64,000 nucleotides of DNA from Toxorhynchites rutilus septentrionalis. Lineage: Eukaryota; Arthropoda; Insecta; Diptera; Culicidae. The notes beneath the pieces are model-generated. The model saw only the letters and a list, made by a program, of their open reading frames with translations. It ran no database searches and was not told the DNA's origin. Shown in pieces: positions 1-10,168 of this stretch (position 1 is the first letter of the stretch; every line of letters starts with the position of its first letter). The translations under genes were made by a program, and so were the position numbers. The stretch covers positions 78,741,569-78,805,568 of the forward strand of contig NC_073745.1 in assembly GCF_029784135.1 (NCBI RefSeq). The letters run 5' to 3'.

Positions 1-97
1 ATTCTAGAACGTAATTCAGAACTTTCTTCGTTTGAACAAAAATAAAGATACTCTAGATGTTGTTGAAAAAATATTAAACAAAACAAACGTCTCTTGA

Positions 98-700
98 CTA
101 TTCGGAGATAACACATTGGTCATTCGAAAAAGTATTCATGTATTTCTTTTCATAATTCCGCATATTGCTGAGTTGAAAAATTATTTGGACAAGGCAAAAC
201 TGGCGGCCAATCGAAAGGTCCATTTCCCGAAATAACACGTTCACCAAACTCAGTGCCGTCTTGTTGAAATCACATATCATTGATGTGAGGATCTTCCAAT
301 TCTGATCAAAAATAGCCTTCCAACATCTCGCGATAGCGCTCTCCATTGACGGTAACATGACGGTCGTTCTCATCGAGGAAGAAATACGGCCCAATGACTC
401 CTCCGGCATGAAAACTACACCAGACAGTAATTATTTGCGGATGCAATGGATGCATCGGAGAAGTTTCGGCACTTGATATGGTTAAATGGCTTTAGTTCTC
501 GAGTCAATTTGATCTCGTAAGGATCTTGTAAAGCTGTAGCCCAATATATTTTTCCATAATGCGCCACAATGAGGTTTAGGAGATGTCCGATTCTCGAGAA
601 CGCCGTGTAATCGACTGATTTGGGTCATTTCGGGTGGATTCACCCGCGGATGCCAATTTTTCGTGAGGTGGTACTTCTCGTTGGCACGGGTTGGCATCCT
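98..700 (-). pseudogene. mariner/IS630-related transposase relic
   Basis: Read on the minus strand from about 700 down to 100, frame-shifted pieces resemble the DDE domain of a mariner/IS630-type transposase. In order they include LTRELKPF, HPQIITVWC-like text, GPYFFLDENDR, VTVNGERYREML, an ELEDPHINDM stretch and FQQDGTE, which carries the second catalytic aspartate. Such proteins cut and paste DNA at TA sites. Several frameshifts and internal stops rule out function. The relic continues to the left window edge, so its termini are not visible. The subfamily assignment rests on remembered motifs, not an alignment. Confidence 0.6.
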
Positions 701-1113
701 ACAGCGAAAATATAGACTGAAATTTGATCACTAAACTATCTATGCACAGCCTGCCGGCTGGGATGATTGTTACGGCCGAAGATTGGAGTAAGCGTTAGCT
801 CCGAGTTTCGGCAGTTATTTTTAATACAGTCAACTCTCCCTAACTCGATGTTCTGTATCTCGATATTTTCCCTGACTCGATGGATTTCATGGCACCTTCG
901 ATTTTACAAGCATTCTTCTCTCCATAACACGATACCTCCCTAACTCGATGCCTCTCTTACTCGATGTGTTTTGATTCATTTTTCCATGGATTTTCACCTC
1001 CCTAACTCGATTGATTTTCGCGTACATGTTTTTGTGCGTTATTACCTCAGATTTCAATTGCCCTTGAAAGTGAAGACGGAGTGTTCGTGTCATCAAACAA
1101 TTTCTTTTCAAGT

Positions 1114-1480
1114 ATGGAAAACCACGAGAAACCTTTCAAGCGAACAATCAAAACGCTAACCATTGCGCAAGGTTTGAGCATCATCGAGCAGGTCGAAAAA
1201 TATGGACGGAAGGGGTCTGAAGCCGCAAATAATTTCAGTATTGCACAAAGTGCGGTATCAACACTACTCAAACTAATGTAAAAATGGAATCGGAATGGAA
1301 AATTGTATCTAGACCAAAAGCATATAAGGTTGGTCAGAATCGAGAAGCTGGAGCGGTCAATGAATTTTTGTCTTGTCAAGCTAGACAGAATAATTTACCC
1401 CTCTTCTATTCTTCGGGATATGGCTTGAGAATTTGTCCAGAAACTGGGAATTCCTAACTACAAAGCACAACCAACATGGA
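1114..1480 (+). pseudogene. pogo-type transposase N-terminus (CENP-B-like HTH)
   Basis: The ATG at 1114 opens a 55-residue frame beginning MENHEKPFKRTIKTLTIAQG, with a helix-turn-helix text ending AQSAVSTLLK. This resembles the first DNA-binding HTH of pogo/Tigger/CENP-B proteins. After the stop at 1281, other frames give FVQKLGIPNYKAQPTW, like the second CENP-B HTH (the KLGI-F-AS-GW pattern). No DDE domain follows. Intact protein would bind the element's terminal repeats. This is a broken 5' piece; the same piece is present in copy B. Confidence 0.72.
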
Positions 1481-1867
1481 CGGGAGTGATATTCCGCTGG
1501 CATAATTAATGCGTCGTGAGCTTGCTGATGTCGACGGTACAATACCGTTCGATTGCTCAATGTCTTTTAATAATTAGTGCAAAAAGGACCAAAACGTGAT
1601 TTGCTGTGATCTGATGCCAGATACCGATATACTGGAAAGTGTTGAAAAACCTGAGAAAAACGCTGAAGATAGTAGTTCTATTGAGATGTTAATTCGAACG
1701 TTTAATCAAACCTGAAGAATATGTCCGGAATATTGAAACCAACTGAAAATGTTCCTGTGAAACTATTCGAACATTTCTTTGTGATTGAACAGTTCCTGCG
1801 TGATCGTTACAATTCAGTTTGAGTAACATACTTAATCAATATTTTCTTTGTTAACCTAGTGCCTCAT

Positions 1868-2598
1868 GCAAGTTGGACTCGATTATATACAAACTCGATT
1901 ATATATGATTCGATTATGTAAAATTTAGGACTCGATTGTATACAGTTTGAAAAAAAAAAGTTTTTTTATAATTCAAATATGAATAATTTCAAGAAAAAAA
2001 AATAACCTTTCAGCATTAAGGTGAAATTTAAGTGGCTTTTATAAGTACAGTGGGTTAAAAATCGCGATTTTTGAAGATTTTGATTGAATCTTCATCAGGA
2101 ATTGTTTATATCGATATTGCAGTGAAATTAAGAGAGATAGAAGTTGGGCGTCAAAGAACAAATTGTAGAGAGGTTAGAGAGCTTTAATTTAATTGATAGA
2201 AACAATCAAGTTTAGTATGAATTTTTAGGATAAAACTAATAATTACAAATAAAAAAAACTTTTAAATTTTCCACTTCAAAAATGTATAATCCACTAATTT
2301 AGATGTTCCACTACTATATCCTGTACTAAGTTTTCTCATCTTTCAAATGAAAGCAACAAAATCGGATTACGTAACATACTTTTCAATATAGAGTCAGTTT
2401 GAGCCAACAGAATCCGAAACAAAGAAAAAGTTCTATAAGTCTGTCATCGTTGAAATTCTAACATATGCGTAGAAGGATTTTTTTCGTGAAATATAACCGT
2501 CTATCACCTCCTGAAGGATTCTGGAAAAAATATTTTTTTTATATGAGAAAGGTGTTTTTCACTTTAAGGGAATGAATCAAAAATTCAAATTCATACCA
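1868..2598 (-). mobile_element. family B segment embedded in T1
   Basis: This is the reverse complement of the 826 bp B element seen intact at 29181-30006. One end still carries the periodic terminal motif GGACTCGATTATATA; the other end is truncated. The same segment occupies the equivalent place in T1 copy B, so it was acquired before T1 amplified. Confidence 0.6.
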
Positions 2599-2867
2599 TA
2601 ATTGGGACACTTACCCTAATATATGACAATTTGAGACATAAAAAAAATTAGGAAAAAATTTTCTGTATCTTGATACCTCCCTAACTCGATGGTCCCTTTG
2701 GATATCGAGTTAGGGAGAGTTGACTGTAGTTATAAGGCGTTGCACGTTCGTGTACTTCAGCATGATGAAAATGGTGATTTTGATCAACGGTTTTACATTG
2801 ACAGATCAGTAAAATGTTTTGAGGGTTCGTTCACACGAAGATACAGAACCCTTGGATGACCCTTTAC

Positions 2868-3320
2868 ATTTTTGTCTTGCATTTTGAATATAAAAGAAGA
2901 ATTTTTATTCATACGCTTAATGTCAGAAAATACCTTTCTCGCATGAAAACTCAGAATTCTTTCAGGAAGTGATGGAGGATCTTTTTTGTAGAAAAAAAAA
3001 CCTTCTACTCATATGTTCGATTTTTGACAAATTTATTGAGCTCTTTCTCTGTTTCTGGCTCTGTTTGCCTCTAACTGGCTCTACTTCAACAAGTATGTTA
3101 CGTGGGACTCTTCTGTTGCTGCCATTCAAAAGATGAGAACATTAAGTACCGGATATAGTTGTGAAACATCTACAATAGTGGTTTTAATCAATATGTTGCA
3201 AATGATAAAATTAAAAGTTACTGGTTTCTAGGATGTTATAATCAATTTCATTTCAAAAATGCATAATACACTTGCAAAGCAAAACTATTGTCATACCTTT
3301 TCAGTGTTAAAGTGAAAGAA
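2868..3320 (+). mobile_element. family B fragment
   Basis: Diverged internal part of family B. It shares the blocks around AATATAAAAGAAGAATTT, ACATATGTTCGA and GATGAGAA with the copies at 29181, 42659 and 61290. No termini are visible. Confidence 0.55.
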
Positions 3321-3745
3321 AGCGTTCTTGCGTTCGTTTACAGTGAAGTCAATAAAATTCAGGTTACGAATCCTTCTAAAATTATTAAATATCATCTCAA
3401 TCGCAAGTTCGGCTCCTTCAAACCTATGTAACTGAGCCTGTAAAAATAAACGATTTAAATAAAAAAAAATCTCAATCGCAAATATTTGGAAAACTTCTGT
3501 ACAATTGAACATATGCTTCGTTTCCATCAAATTAGTGGGATCAATTATCGTAAAGTTGATAATCAAAAGATCTTTGAAGTTGAAACGTTTTAGAACTTGA
3601 TTAGAGAGTGTAATGTTTAAAATGTCGCAGTAGGTTTGTGTCCGAGACACGACCGCATAGTTGACGTAGGATTCCGTTAGGCTATCTGTTGATTTTGGAT
3701 ATGTTTGAAGAATCACATCATCAAACTCATTGATAATGATTTGGT

Positions 3746-3950
3746 GGCCTCCTGAAAAGGGCCATTTTGTTTGGTTGTTGGGTATTGTTTGTTCACTCCA
3801 CCAGTGTTTACCGAGTGATGATGACAGAAGGATGGTGAACAGTCGTTGGATGGTGCGTATCAGATAAAAGATACTGAAGTGGAACGAGATATGATGAAAA
3901 CCACCCTCTGTGATCCTAGATGAGATGCCTCCTGTGTTATGTATGGATGA
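3746..3950 (-). pseudogene. histone H2B-like pseudogene with 3' stem-loop
   Basis: On the minus strand a reading frame contains TGGISSR, like the TGISSK of H2B. After an internal deletion, the DNA follows the H2B C-terminal pattern (IQ, then LL, then GKH, then ACCAAA-like codons). It ends at a histone-type 3' stem-loop, GGCCCTTTTCAGGAGGCC (3746-3763), with one extra base in the loop-proximal stem. Functional H2B is a nucleosome core subunit made in S phase from non-polyadenylated mRNA. This copy lacks most of the histone fold and sits inside mobile element R. A 238-residue minus frame (3291-4007) runs through it by chance. The assignment rests on short blocks plus the stem-loop. Confidence 0.6.
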
Positions 3951-4009
3951 AATAAAGAAAAAAAAATCACCAATGTAATATAAGATAATTACCAATACCA
4001 AACACAATC

Positions 4010-4543
4010 ATCAATTTTTCTCATCAGTAAAACCATATTACTTTAATATAAAGAAAACATATTTGAAATGGAAAAGGTAATTTGCTTTTATAATTTTTAC
4101 TTTGTGGGTGTTTATTCAACCAAATGCAAATTTTAATTGCACAAACAACACCTAATACTATATGTAGAGCAATCACTTTTTCTAATATTTCTTCACTTTT
4201 CCAATTTTTCTCGCCGTATAAACTTTGCTTGGGTGGAAATGAACACGTCAAAACAGACAGTTTAAACCAAACGACCCGTTCTCGAGCGGGAACACACCTT
4301 GATTTTTTTTTTATGTAAATTGAAATAAATCGTTCCATATTTCAAGTCATTATTTAACACTACTGCTGCCACATACAATTTTATACTTACACTTGTGCTA
4401 AATTTTTCACAATACACGATCGGTCATTGACATGAAATTTCACGAAGCAACCAACATTAAAGTTCCAAATTTAAATTCTATTTGCTAGAATTAATCGTAT
4501 CACTCACCTTACTTACTATATAAATTGCCCCCGACTTGCATAT
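4010..4543. repeat. R element body, left of the T1 insertion
   Basis: This is nearly collinear with 18195-18800, from GAAATAAAGAAAAAA through CGTTCTCGAGCGGGAACA to GACTTGCATATA. No convincing reading frame lies here. Confidence 0.7.
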
Positions 4544-5366
4544 ACAGTCAACTCTCCCTAACTCGATATCCAAAGGGACCATCGAGTTAGGGAGGTATCG
4601 AGATACAGCACATTTTTTCCTAATTTTTTGACGTAGGACTACGTCTAACCGGAAGATATAGGGGGTGAAATGAAAATCTAGGCACTGAACAAGTAGGAAA
4701 AAATGCAAGATTTGGAACGCTTATAACTCGAGCATTTCTCAATAGATCGCAAAGGTTTTTGCATCAATTGATAGGAAATATATCTACACATCTATCATAA
4801 CGAATAACATTTCATTTTTCTTGAGATAAATAATTGAATAATTGTGAAACATCAAGCATTGCCCAAATGCACTACGTGCCCATTTTTGATTGGTCCATTT
4901 TATGCTCCTCAAATCGTACCGACCAAAACGGGCAACCGTAGCAGCAGCGAAATACAATGAAGCACGATTGGAAAAGAAAAAGAAAAAAAATGAACGAAAC
5001 ATTGGTCGCAGTCTCACACATGCGTAATTCTCGAGCCAGCCAGTCAGCTTAAAAATCCCCGCTCTGCTGCCGTAACGATAATTCTTTGTGTGGACACCGA
5101 CTGGACAACATCGTTGCTGGACGGGCTGGACGGCGAGGGATCGAGTGCCTTTCTCAAGGCAAGAGGGCGGAGGTGGTAGCGCTGGAGTAGAATAGAGTAG
5201 AATTTCAAAGGGCCTTTCTCAAGGTTAGAGACGAATGAACTGCAAAAGTTTAAAGTCTCTATAATACAATACCTTCCATCCTTCCTTCCGTAACGACCAT
5301 TCTCATCCAAATCGTACACTACATCGTTTCGCATCACATCACATCAACAAACCAACACCAGCAGCC

Positions 5367-5822
5367 ATGGTTGGTCATGGCAAAGGAGGAAAAGTGAAGG
5401 GAAGGCAAAATCCCGCTCGAACCGTGTTGGTCTGCCAATTGCTCCGCAAGGGTAGCTAGGCCGAGCGCGTTAGTACCAGTGCACCAGTCCACCTAGCCGG
5501 CGATATATAATTTCGGCCGCCGAAGTTATCGAGTTAGCTGGCAAAGCTGCTCGCGACGATAAGAAAACCCGCATTCAGAACAGACCACAATCGGTTCCGT
5601 GGACTCCAAGACAACAACAGGCAATTGCAGCGAGTGGCGAGTGGCAAACGCAATCGCAAAACGGCAGCAGGTAGCAGAAGAAAAAAGTTTATACAAACTG
5701 CTTTGGCGGCAAATCCAGAACAAGACGGCATCGAGGGCGTTCGAAATGGTTTTTTTCAAAACCACGAGTACTAAGTTTTCTAAATTGGAACCATTCCATA
5801 AAACACGGCGCTTTTCAGGGCC
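5367..5822 (+). pseudogene. histone H2A pseudogene 1
   Basis: The ATG at 5367 starts MVGHGKGGKVKG, close to the canonical H2A start. DNA for SRSNR follows, then a deletion of about 20 bp removing QFPVGRIHR. LLRKG, an in-frame stop, APV-LA and, after a one-base shift, EVIELAGKAARDDKKTRI (5522-5575) come next. Further down EE-L-KLL matches the EELNKLLSG block. The unit closes with a degenerate histone stem-loop at 5807-5822. Intact H2A is a nucleosome core subunit. Frameshifts and stops make this a pseudogene. A leader rich in ATCACATCACATCAAC and the stem-loop suggest a genomic copy of a replication-dependent gene rather than a polyadenylated retrocopy. Confidence 0.87.
5807..5822 (+). terminator. 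histone 3' stem-loop, degenerate
   Basis: GGCGCTTTTCAGGGCC differs at two positions from the consensus GGYYCTTTTCAGRRCC bound by stem-loop binding protein. It lies just beyond H2A pseudogene 1. Confidence 0.6.
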
Positions 5823-6424
5823 ATTAAACCTTCCAAAAAAGAGTTTACGAAATACAGTTCATAGCTTTCTAAAACAATATCCCAAATAATGATAAAACAC
5901 AAATTGATTTTTTCATAATTTGTTTGCCAGGAGATAATTTGTTTGAGTATGATAATTCGGCAGTTGTTCTGAGCTTATTGATGGTTGGGAACTTTCCCGA
6001 TTATTCAATTTTCACCAATTGTTAAATTGCTTCTAGATTTAAAGTACAGTAATTTACATTTAGCTCGACATTTAGTTAATTGGACGGATCTGTAATGCGA
6101 CATATTTATTTGGACATTTCTGTAAACATAGAGTTCGGGGTCCAAATTATGACCCCACATTGAAAGTCGACACTGTACCACTGTCATCGCAAATGTTCAA
6201 TTACAGGTTAAAATTACCTCCAATCCGATACTGAGTGGTGGTAATGCGACGTGCCATTGAATGTAATTTACTATAAAATATGTCACAAGCTGGATGGGAA
6301 GAAATTTTCCAACTGTGAAAGCTGTGGCGAGTGGCAAATGCAATCGCTAAACAGAAAGGTTTAGCCGAATAAGGTGGGGTGATAACAAAACAATAAACTC
6401 TTTAGATTAAAGATAATTTTGTGA

Positions 6425-6440
6425 TCCTGAAAAGGACCTT
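6425..6440 (-). terminator. histone stem-loop-like sequence beside a TATA motif
   Basis: On the minus strand GGTCCTTTTCAGGATC fits the histone stem-loop with one mismatch. It follows TATAAAAG directly, so the site could instead mark a divergent promoter whose minus-strand gene has been lost. Confidence 0.35.
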
Positions 6441-6670
6441 TTATAGCCTGCATCTGAATCCAACGAGCGAACAAATCGTAATGAATGTATTTTTTTGCCA
6501 TCGCTGCCTTTTAACGCTCATTCGTTCGTCTCGTTGGACTCGCCCCTCTGGCTGAGTCTGCCGATTTGTCTCTATCCTGTGAGCGTGTACCGCTAAAGTA
6601 CAAAACGCGCGGATCCGCTGAAAAATATATCATTCTCTTTCGAACCGTAAATCAGTGTGGTTGTATGGCA

Positions 6671-6962
6671 TCATTTCACGTCACATCGCATCAACGGATT
6701 GGTACTGGAGCACCAGTATACCTAATAGCGGTTATAGAATTTCGGCCGCCGGAGTGCTCGAGTTGGCTTGCAAAGCTGCTCACGACAATAAGTAAACCCG
6801 CCTACAGAACAGAGCACATTCGGTTCGGTGGCAGCAACTAGTTTCAGCGAGTGGTAAACGCAATCGCAAAACGACAGCAGGTAGAAAAATGAAAAAGTTT
6901 GTTTATACAGACTGCTTTGGTGGCTAAACCAGCCACCGTAAAACACGGCGCTTTTCAGGGCC
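6671..6962 (+). pseudogene. histone H2A pseudogene 2 (N-terminus deleted)
   Basis: The H2A leader (TCACATCGCATCAAC) is fused directly to the middle of the coding region, so about the first third is missing. The frame reads GTGAPVYLIAVIE. A one-base shift then gives EC-ELA-KAAHDNK, a stop and TR. Downstream DNA matches pseudogene 1, including the part resembling EELNKLL, and ends in the same degenerate stem-loop at 6947-6962. Damage shared with pseudogene 1 outside the coding region suggests a tandem pair within one element. It is non-functional. Confidence 0.8.
6947..6962 (+). terminator. histone 3' stem-loop, degenerate (second copy)
   Basis: It is identical to the 16 bp at 5807-5822 and sits in the same flanking sequence (AAAACAC before, ATTAAAC after). 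Confidence 0.6.
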
Positions 6963-7732
6963 ATTAAACCATTCAAAGAAGAGTTATTAAAAGTTATTCA
7001 CAATACCAATGCATACAGAAGTGACATAATATGACATATAATATGAACTGAAATATTTTGTTTATGCTTGTTTTTGAATTGGTGGTTGGGGTCTTTTAAA
7101 TTGATCATTCAGTTTTCACAAATCCATACATGGTTTCCGAATTCAAAGTGGCTTCAAATTACAACACATTGTATGCAGGATGGCATCAACGAATTTTCTC
7201 GGTAGCAAGAACTGCTTTCTTTGGTTGATAACTGATGTTGAAAATTGACTGACGTTACATCCGCATTGTATAGAAAAATAACTAAGGAGCAACATGATGA
7301 GCTATGTATTTCCTGCTGCTCTGTTCTTATTTTAAAGGACTTTAATCCGAAGGTCATCCGTCCCTGTATTCACTGTTGGTTTTTCAGAACGCTTATAGCT
7401 CGTCTCTTTCTCGACAGATTGTAGAGTTCGTCTCCAAAACCTCAGTTCTTTTTCATTTTTATTTATATTGTTTGCGGAGACTACAAATCTTACAATTTAT
7501 TCGTTTCCGAAACCACAGTTAAAGGTACGGTATTGTGCTCAATAGTGAAATATATGATAGTGAATGAGCTGAGGACCACTATGCATTCCCTATCATAGCC
7601 ATCATTTTGATTGTACGATATGTTCATACGCCAAAATATGACCGGCGTTGAACATTGATTAAGTACAACGCCTTCAGAAAAATATCAAGAATCAAGTTTG
7701 TAAAAAAAAAAACGCAAAAACACAACAGCAAA

Positions 7733-7748
7733 GGTTCTTTTCAGAACC
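7733..7748 (+). terminator. histone 3' stem-loop, perfect match
   Basis: GGTTCTTTTCAGAACC is a perfect 6 bp stem with a TTTT-type loop region. It is followed by a purine-rich AAAGAG that could be a histone downstream element. I cannot read a histone upstream (7070-7730), so it marks a lost or unrecognised gene. Confidence 0.65.
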
Positions 7749-8006
7749 CCAACATGTTCATAAAGAGTAAACAGTAAACTTATCCATTTTTCAGGTAGAT
7801 AGATAGGTATTCACGTAGGAGAAGTAAATAAAACAATATATTGAAAAAATATATATTTAGCAAAAGCTGTCCCCTTTGTATAGTCCTACGTCACTCCGGT
7901 TATGTCCCCGACATTACCCACCCGTCTTTTTTTATGTCTCAAATTGTCATATATTAGGGCAAGTGTCCCAATTATGGTATGAATTTGAATTTTTGATTCA
8001 TTTTTG

Positions 8007-8026
8007 ATTCATTCATTCATTCATTC
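8007..8026. repeat. (ATTC)n microsatellite
   Basis: About five ATTC units lie inside family B sequence of T1 copy B. The equivalent site in T1 copy A is not expanded. Confidence 0.8.
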
Positions 8027-9045
8027 AAAAACACCTTTCTCATATAAAAAAAAATTTTTTTCCAGAATCTTTCAGGAGGTGATAGACGGTTATATTTCAC
8101 GAAAAAAATTCTTCTACGCATATGTTAGAATTTCAACGATGACAGACTTATAGAACTTTTTCTTTGTTTCGGATTCTGTTGGCTCAAACTGACTCTATAT
8201 TGAAAAGTATGCTACGTAATCCGATTTTGTTGCTTTCATTTGAAAGATGAGAAAATTTAGTACAGGATATAGTAGTGGAACATCTAAATTAGTGGATTAA
8301 ACATTTTTGAAGTGGAAAATTTAAAAGTTTTTTTTTTATTTGTAATTATTAATTTTATCCTAAAAATTCATACTAAACTTGATTGTTTCTATCAATTAAA
8401 TTAAAGATCTCTCACCTCTCTACAATTTGTTCTTTGACGCCCAACTTCTTAATTTCGCTGCAATATCGATATAAACAATTCCTGATGAAGATTCAATCAA
8501 AATCTTCAAAAATCGCGATTTTTAACCCACTGTACTTATAAAAGCCACTTAAATTTCACCTTAATGCTGAAAGGTTATTTTTTTTTCTTGAAATTATTCA
8601 TATTTGAATAATTAAAAATGTTTTTTTTTCAAACTGTATACAATCGAGTCCTAAATTTTACATAATCGAATCATATTTAATCGAGTCCAACTTGCATGAG
8701 GCACTAGGTTAACAAAGAAAATATTGATTAAGTATGTTCAATCACAAAGAAATGTTCGAATAGTTTCACAGGAACATTTTCAGTTGGTTTCAATATTCCG
8801 GACATATTCTTCAGGTTTGATTAAACGTTCGAATTAACATCTCAATAGAACTACTATCTTCAGCGTTTTTCTCAGGTTTTTCAACACTTTCCAGTATATC
8901 GGTATCTGGCATCAGATCACAGCAAATCACGTTTTGGTCCTTTTTGCACTAATTATTAAAAGACATTGAGCAATCGAACGGTATTGTACCGTCGACATCA
9001 GCAAGCTCACGACGCATTAATTATGCCAGCGGAATATCACTCCCG

Positions 9046-9412
9046 TCCATGTTGGTTGTGCTTTGTAGTTAGGAATTCCCAGTTTCTGGACAAATTCTCA
9101 AGCCATATCCCGAAGAATAGAAGAGGGGTAAATTATTCTGTCTAGCTTGACAAGACAAAAATTCATTGACCGCTCCAGCTTCTCGATTCTGACCAACCTT
9201 ATATGCTTTTGGTCTAGATACAATTTTCCATTCCGATTCCATTTTTACATTAGTTTGAGTAGTGTTGATACCGCACTTTGTGCAATACTGAAATTATTTG
9301 CGGCTTCAGACCCCTTCCGTCCATATTTTTCGACCTGCTCGATGATGCTCAAACCTTGCGCAATGGTTAGCGTTTTGATTGTTCGCTTGAAAGGTTTCTC
9401 GTGGTTTTCCAT
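9046..9412 (-). pseudogene. pogo-type HTH piece in T1 copy B
   Basis: This is the mirror copy of 1114-1480 with the same 55-residue MENHEKPFKR frame, the same stop and the same second-HTH debris. It is described under copy A. Confidence 0.7.
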
Positions 9413-9637
9413 ACTTGAAAAGAAATTGTTTGATGACACGAACACTCCGTCTTCACTTTCAAGGGCAATTGAAATCTGAGGTAATAACGCACAAAAACAT
9501 GTACGCGAAAATCAATCGAGTTAGGGAGGTATCGTGTTATGGAGAGAAGAATGCTTGTAAAATCGAAGGTGCCATGAAATCCATCGAGTTAGGGAAAATA
9601 TCGAAATACAGAACATCGAGTTAGGGAGACTTGACTG

Positions 9638-9900
9638 TATTTCCAATTTCGATTTCCTTCGGGCATCTTGGTTTTGATGTCTCTGTTAGTGAATACATTT
9701 CGGTAGGAACAGAAGTTCCCCCTACTTTCATGTATTTGCAATGCTGATTTCGCCCAGACAGCTTGGTTTTAATGTCTTTGTTATGGAACACAGTTCGGTG
9801 GGAACAAAAGCTCCCTCTATTTTTATGTATTTGCAATGCCGATTTCCCCCAGCCAGCTTGGTTTTGATGTCTCTGTTAGGGAACCGCCGCATGTGTCGTC
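9638..9900. repeat. three 95 bp tandem units
   Basis: Units start at TATTTGCA-like sites at 9638, 9733 and 9828. They contain GATTTCCCCCAG, AGCTTGGTTTTGATGTCTC and TTCGGTGGGAAC. R copy 2 (18805-18860) has only one unit, so copy number varies between elements. Confidence 0.8.
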
Positions 9901-10168
9901 AATTTCGACCAATCAGATGTGGGTACTTCCGTTAGGATGAGGATTGAGATTTTTCAATTGTTTGATAGTTAGTTTCATGACATATATTACTTTCTTCAAT
10001 ATAAAAAAAAATATGGAGTGCTGAAATCGATTGACGTAAAAATTTCATCAATCCAACATGAAATGACTGAGCAATACGCGTTTGAAATTGAATAATTTTC
10101 AAGATGTGCTCGATTTTCGATGTTCAATTTGTACCCCAATATGTTCCCGAAAGACGTAATCCTACGTC

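Larger units (their letters stand above)
827..2726 (+). mobile_element. pogo/Tigger-type element, copy A (T1)
   Basis: The element is flanked by TA on both sides (825-826 and 2727-2728). It starts CAGTCAACTCTCCCTAACTC, and its right end is the reverse complement of the same motif. The motif CCCTAACTCGAT recurs several times in the subterminal regions, as in pogo/Tigger elements with repeated transposase-binding sites. It is 1900 bp long and contains a decayed CENP-B-type reading frame plus an embedded segment of a second TA-type family (B). A nearly identical copy in the opposite orientation lies at 4545-9637. The catalytic DDE domain is missing, so this copy is non-autonomous. Confidence 0.85.
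4622..7924. mobile_element. histone-carrying palindrome-ended insertion (H)
   Basis: The insertion begins with the palindrome GACGTAGGACTACGTC, then TAACCGG. It ends with TAGTCCTACGTCACTCCGG and ACCCACCCGTC. Both junctions lie in T-tracts of T1, so any target duplication is hidden in poly-T. The cargo includes two H2A pseudogenes on the plus strand, their 5' leaders and three to four histone-type stem-loops. No transposase is seen. The terminal palindrome recurs at about ten sites in the window, which argues for a mobile family rather than a one-off segmental copy. Confidence 0.65.
4545..9637 (-). mobile_element. pogo-type element T1, copy B (split by a 3.3 kb insertion)
   Basis: The terminal 77 bp (4545-4621) and the remainder (7925-9637) together make one T1 element in reverse orientation to copy A. 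TA flanks both ends (4543-4544 and 9638-9639). The junction sits in a T-tract that copy A shows uninterrupted near 2641-2658. Frames shared with copy A are identical over more than 300 bp, so the two copies are recent relatives or gene-converted. Confidence 0.85.
3634..10168. mobile_element. palindrome-ended element R, copy 1 (interrupted)
   Basis: The left end reads TTTGTGTCCGAGACACGACC and then TTGACGTAGG. The right end is the palindrome GACGTAATCCTACGTC at 10153-10168 followed by an A-tract. R is split at a TA by T1 copy B: the R sequence ...CTTGCATATA at 4543 resumes as TATTTCCAA at 9638, exactly as it reads uninterrupted in copy 2 near 18795-18815. Own length is about 1.4 kb. The left part holds an H2B-like pseudogene and the right part holds 95 bp tandem repeats. 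Class is unknown. Confidence 0.6.

Noticed and set aside
3291..4007. 238-residue minus-strand frame as a host gene
   Set aside because: It runs through family B, an R terminus and an H2B relic, so it is a chance concatenation.
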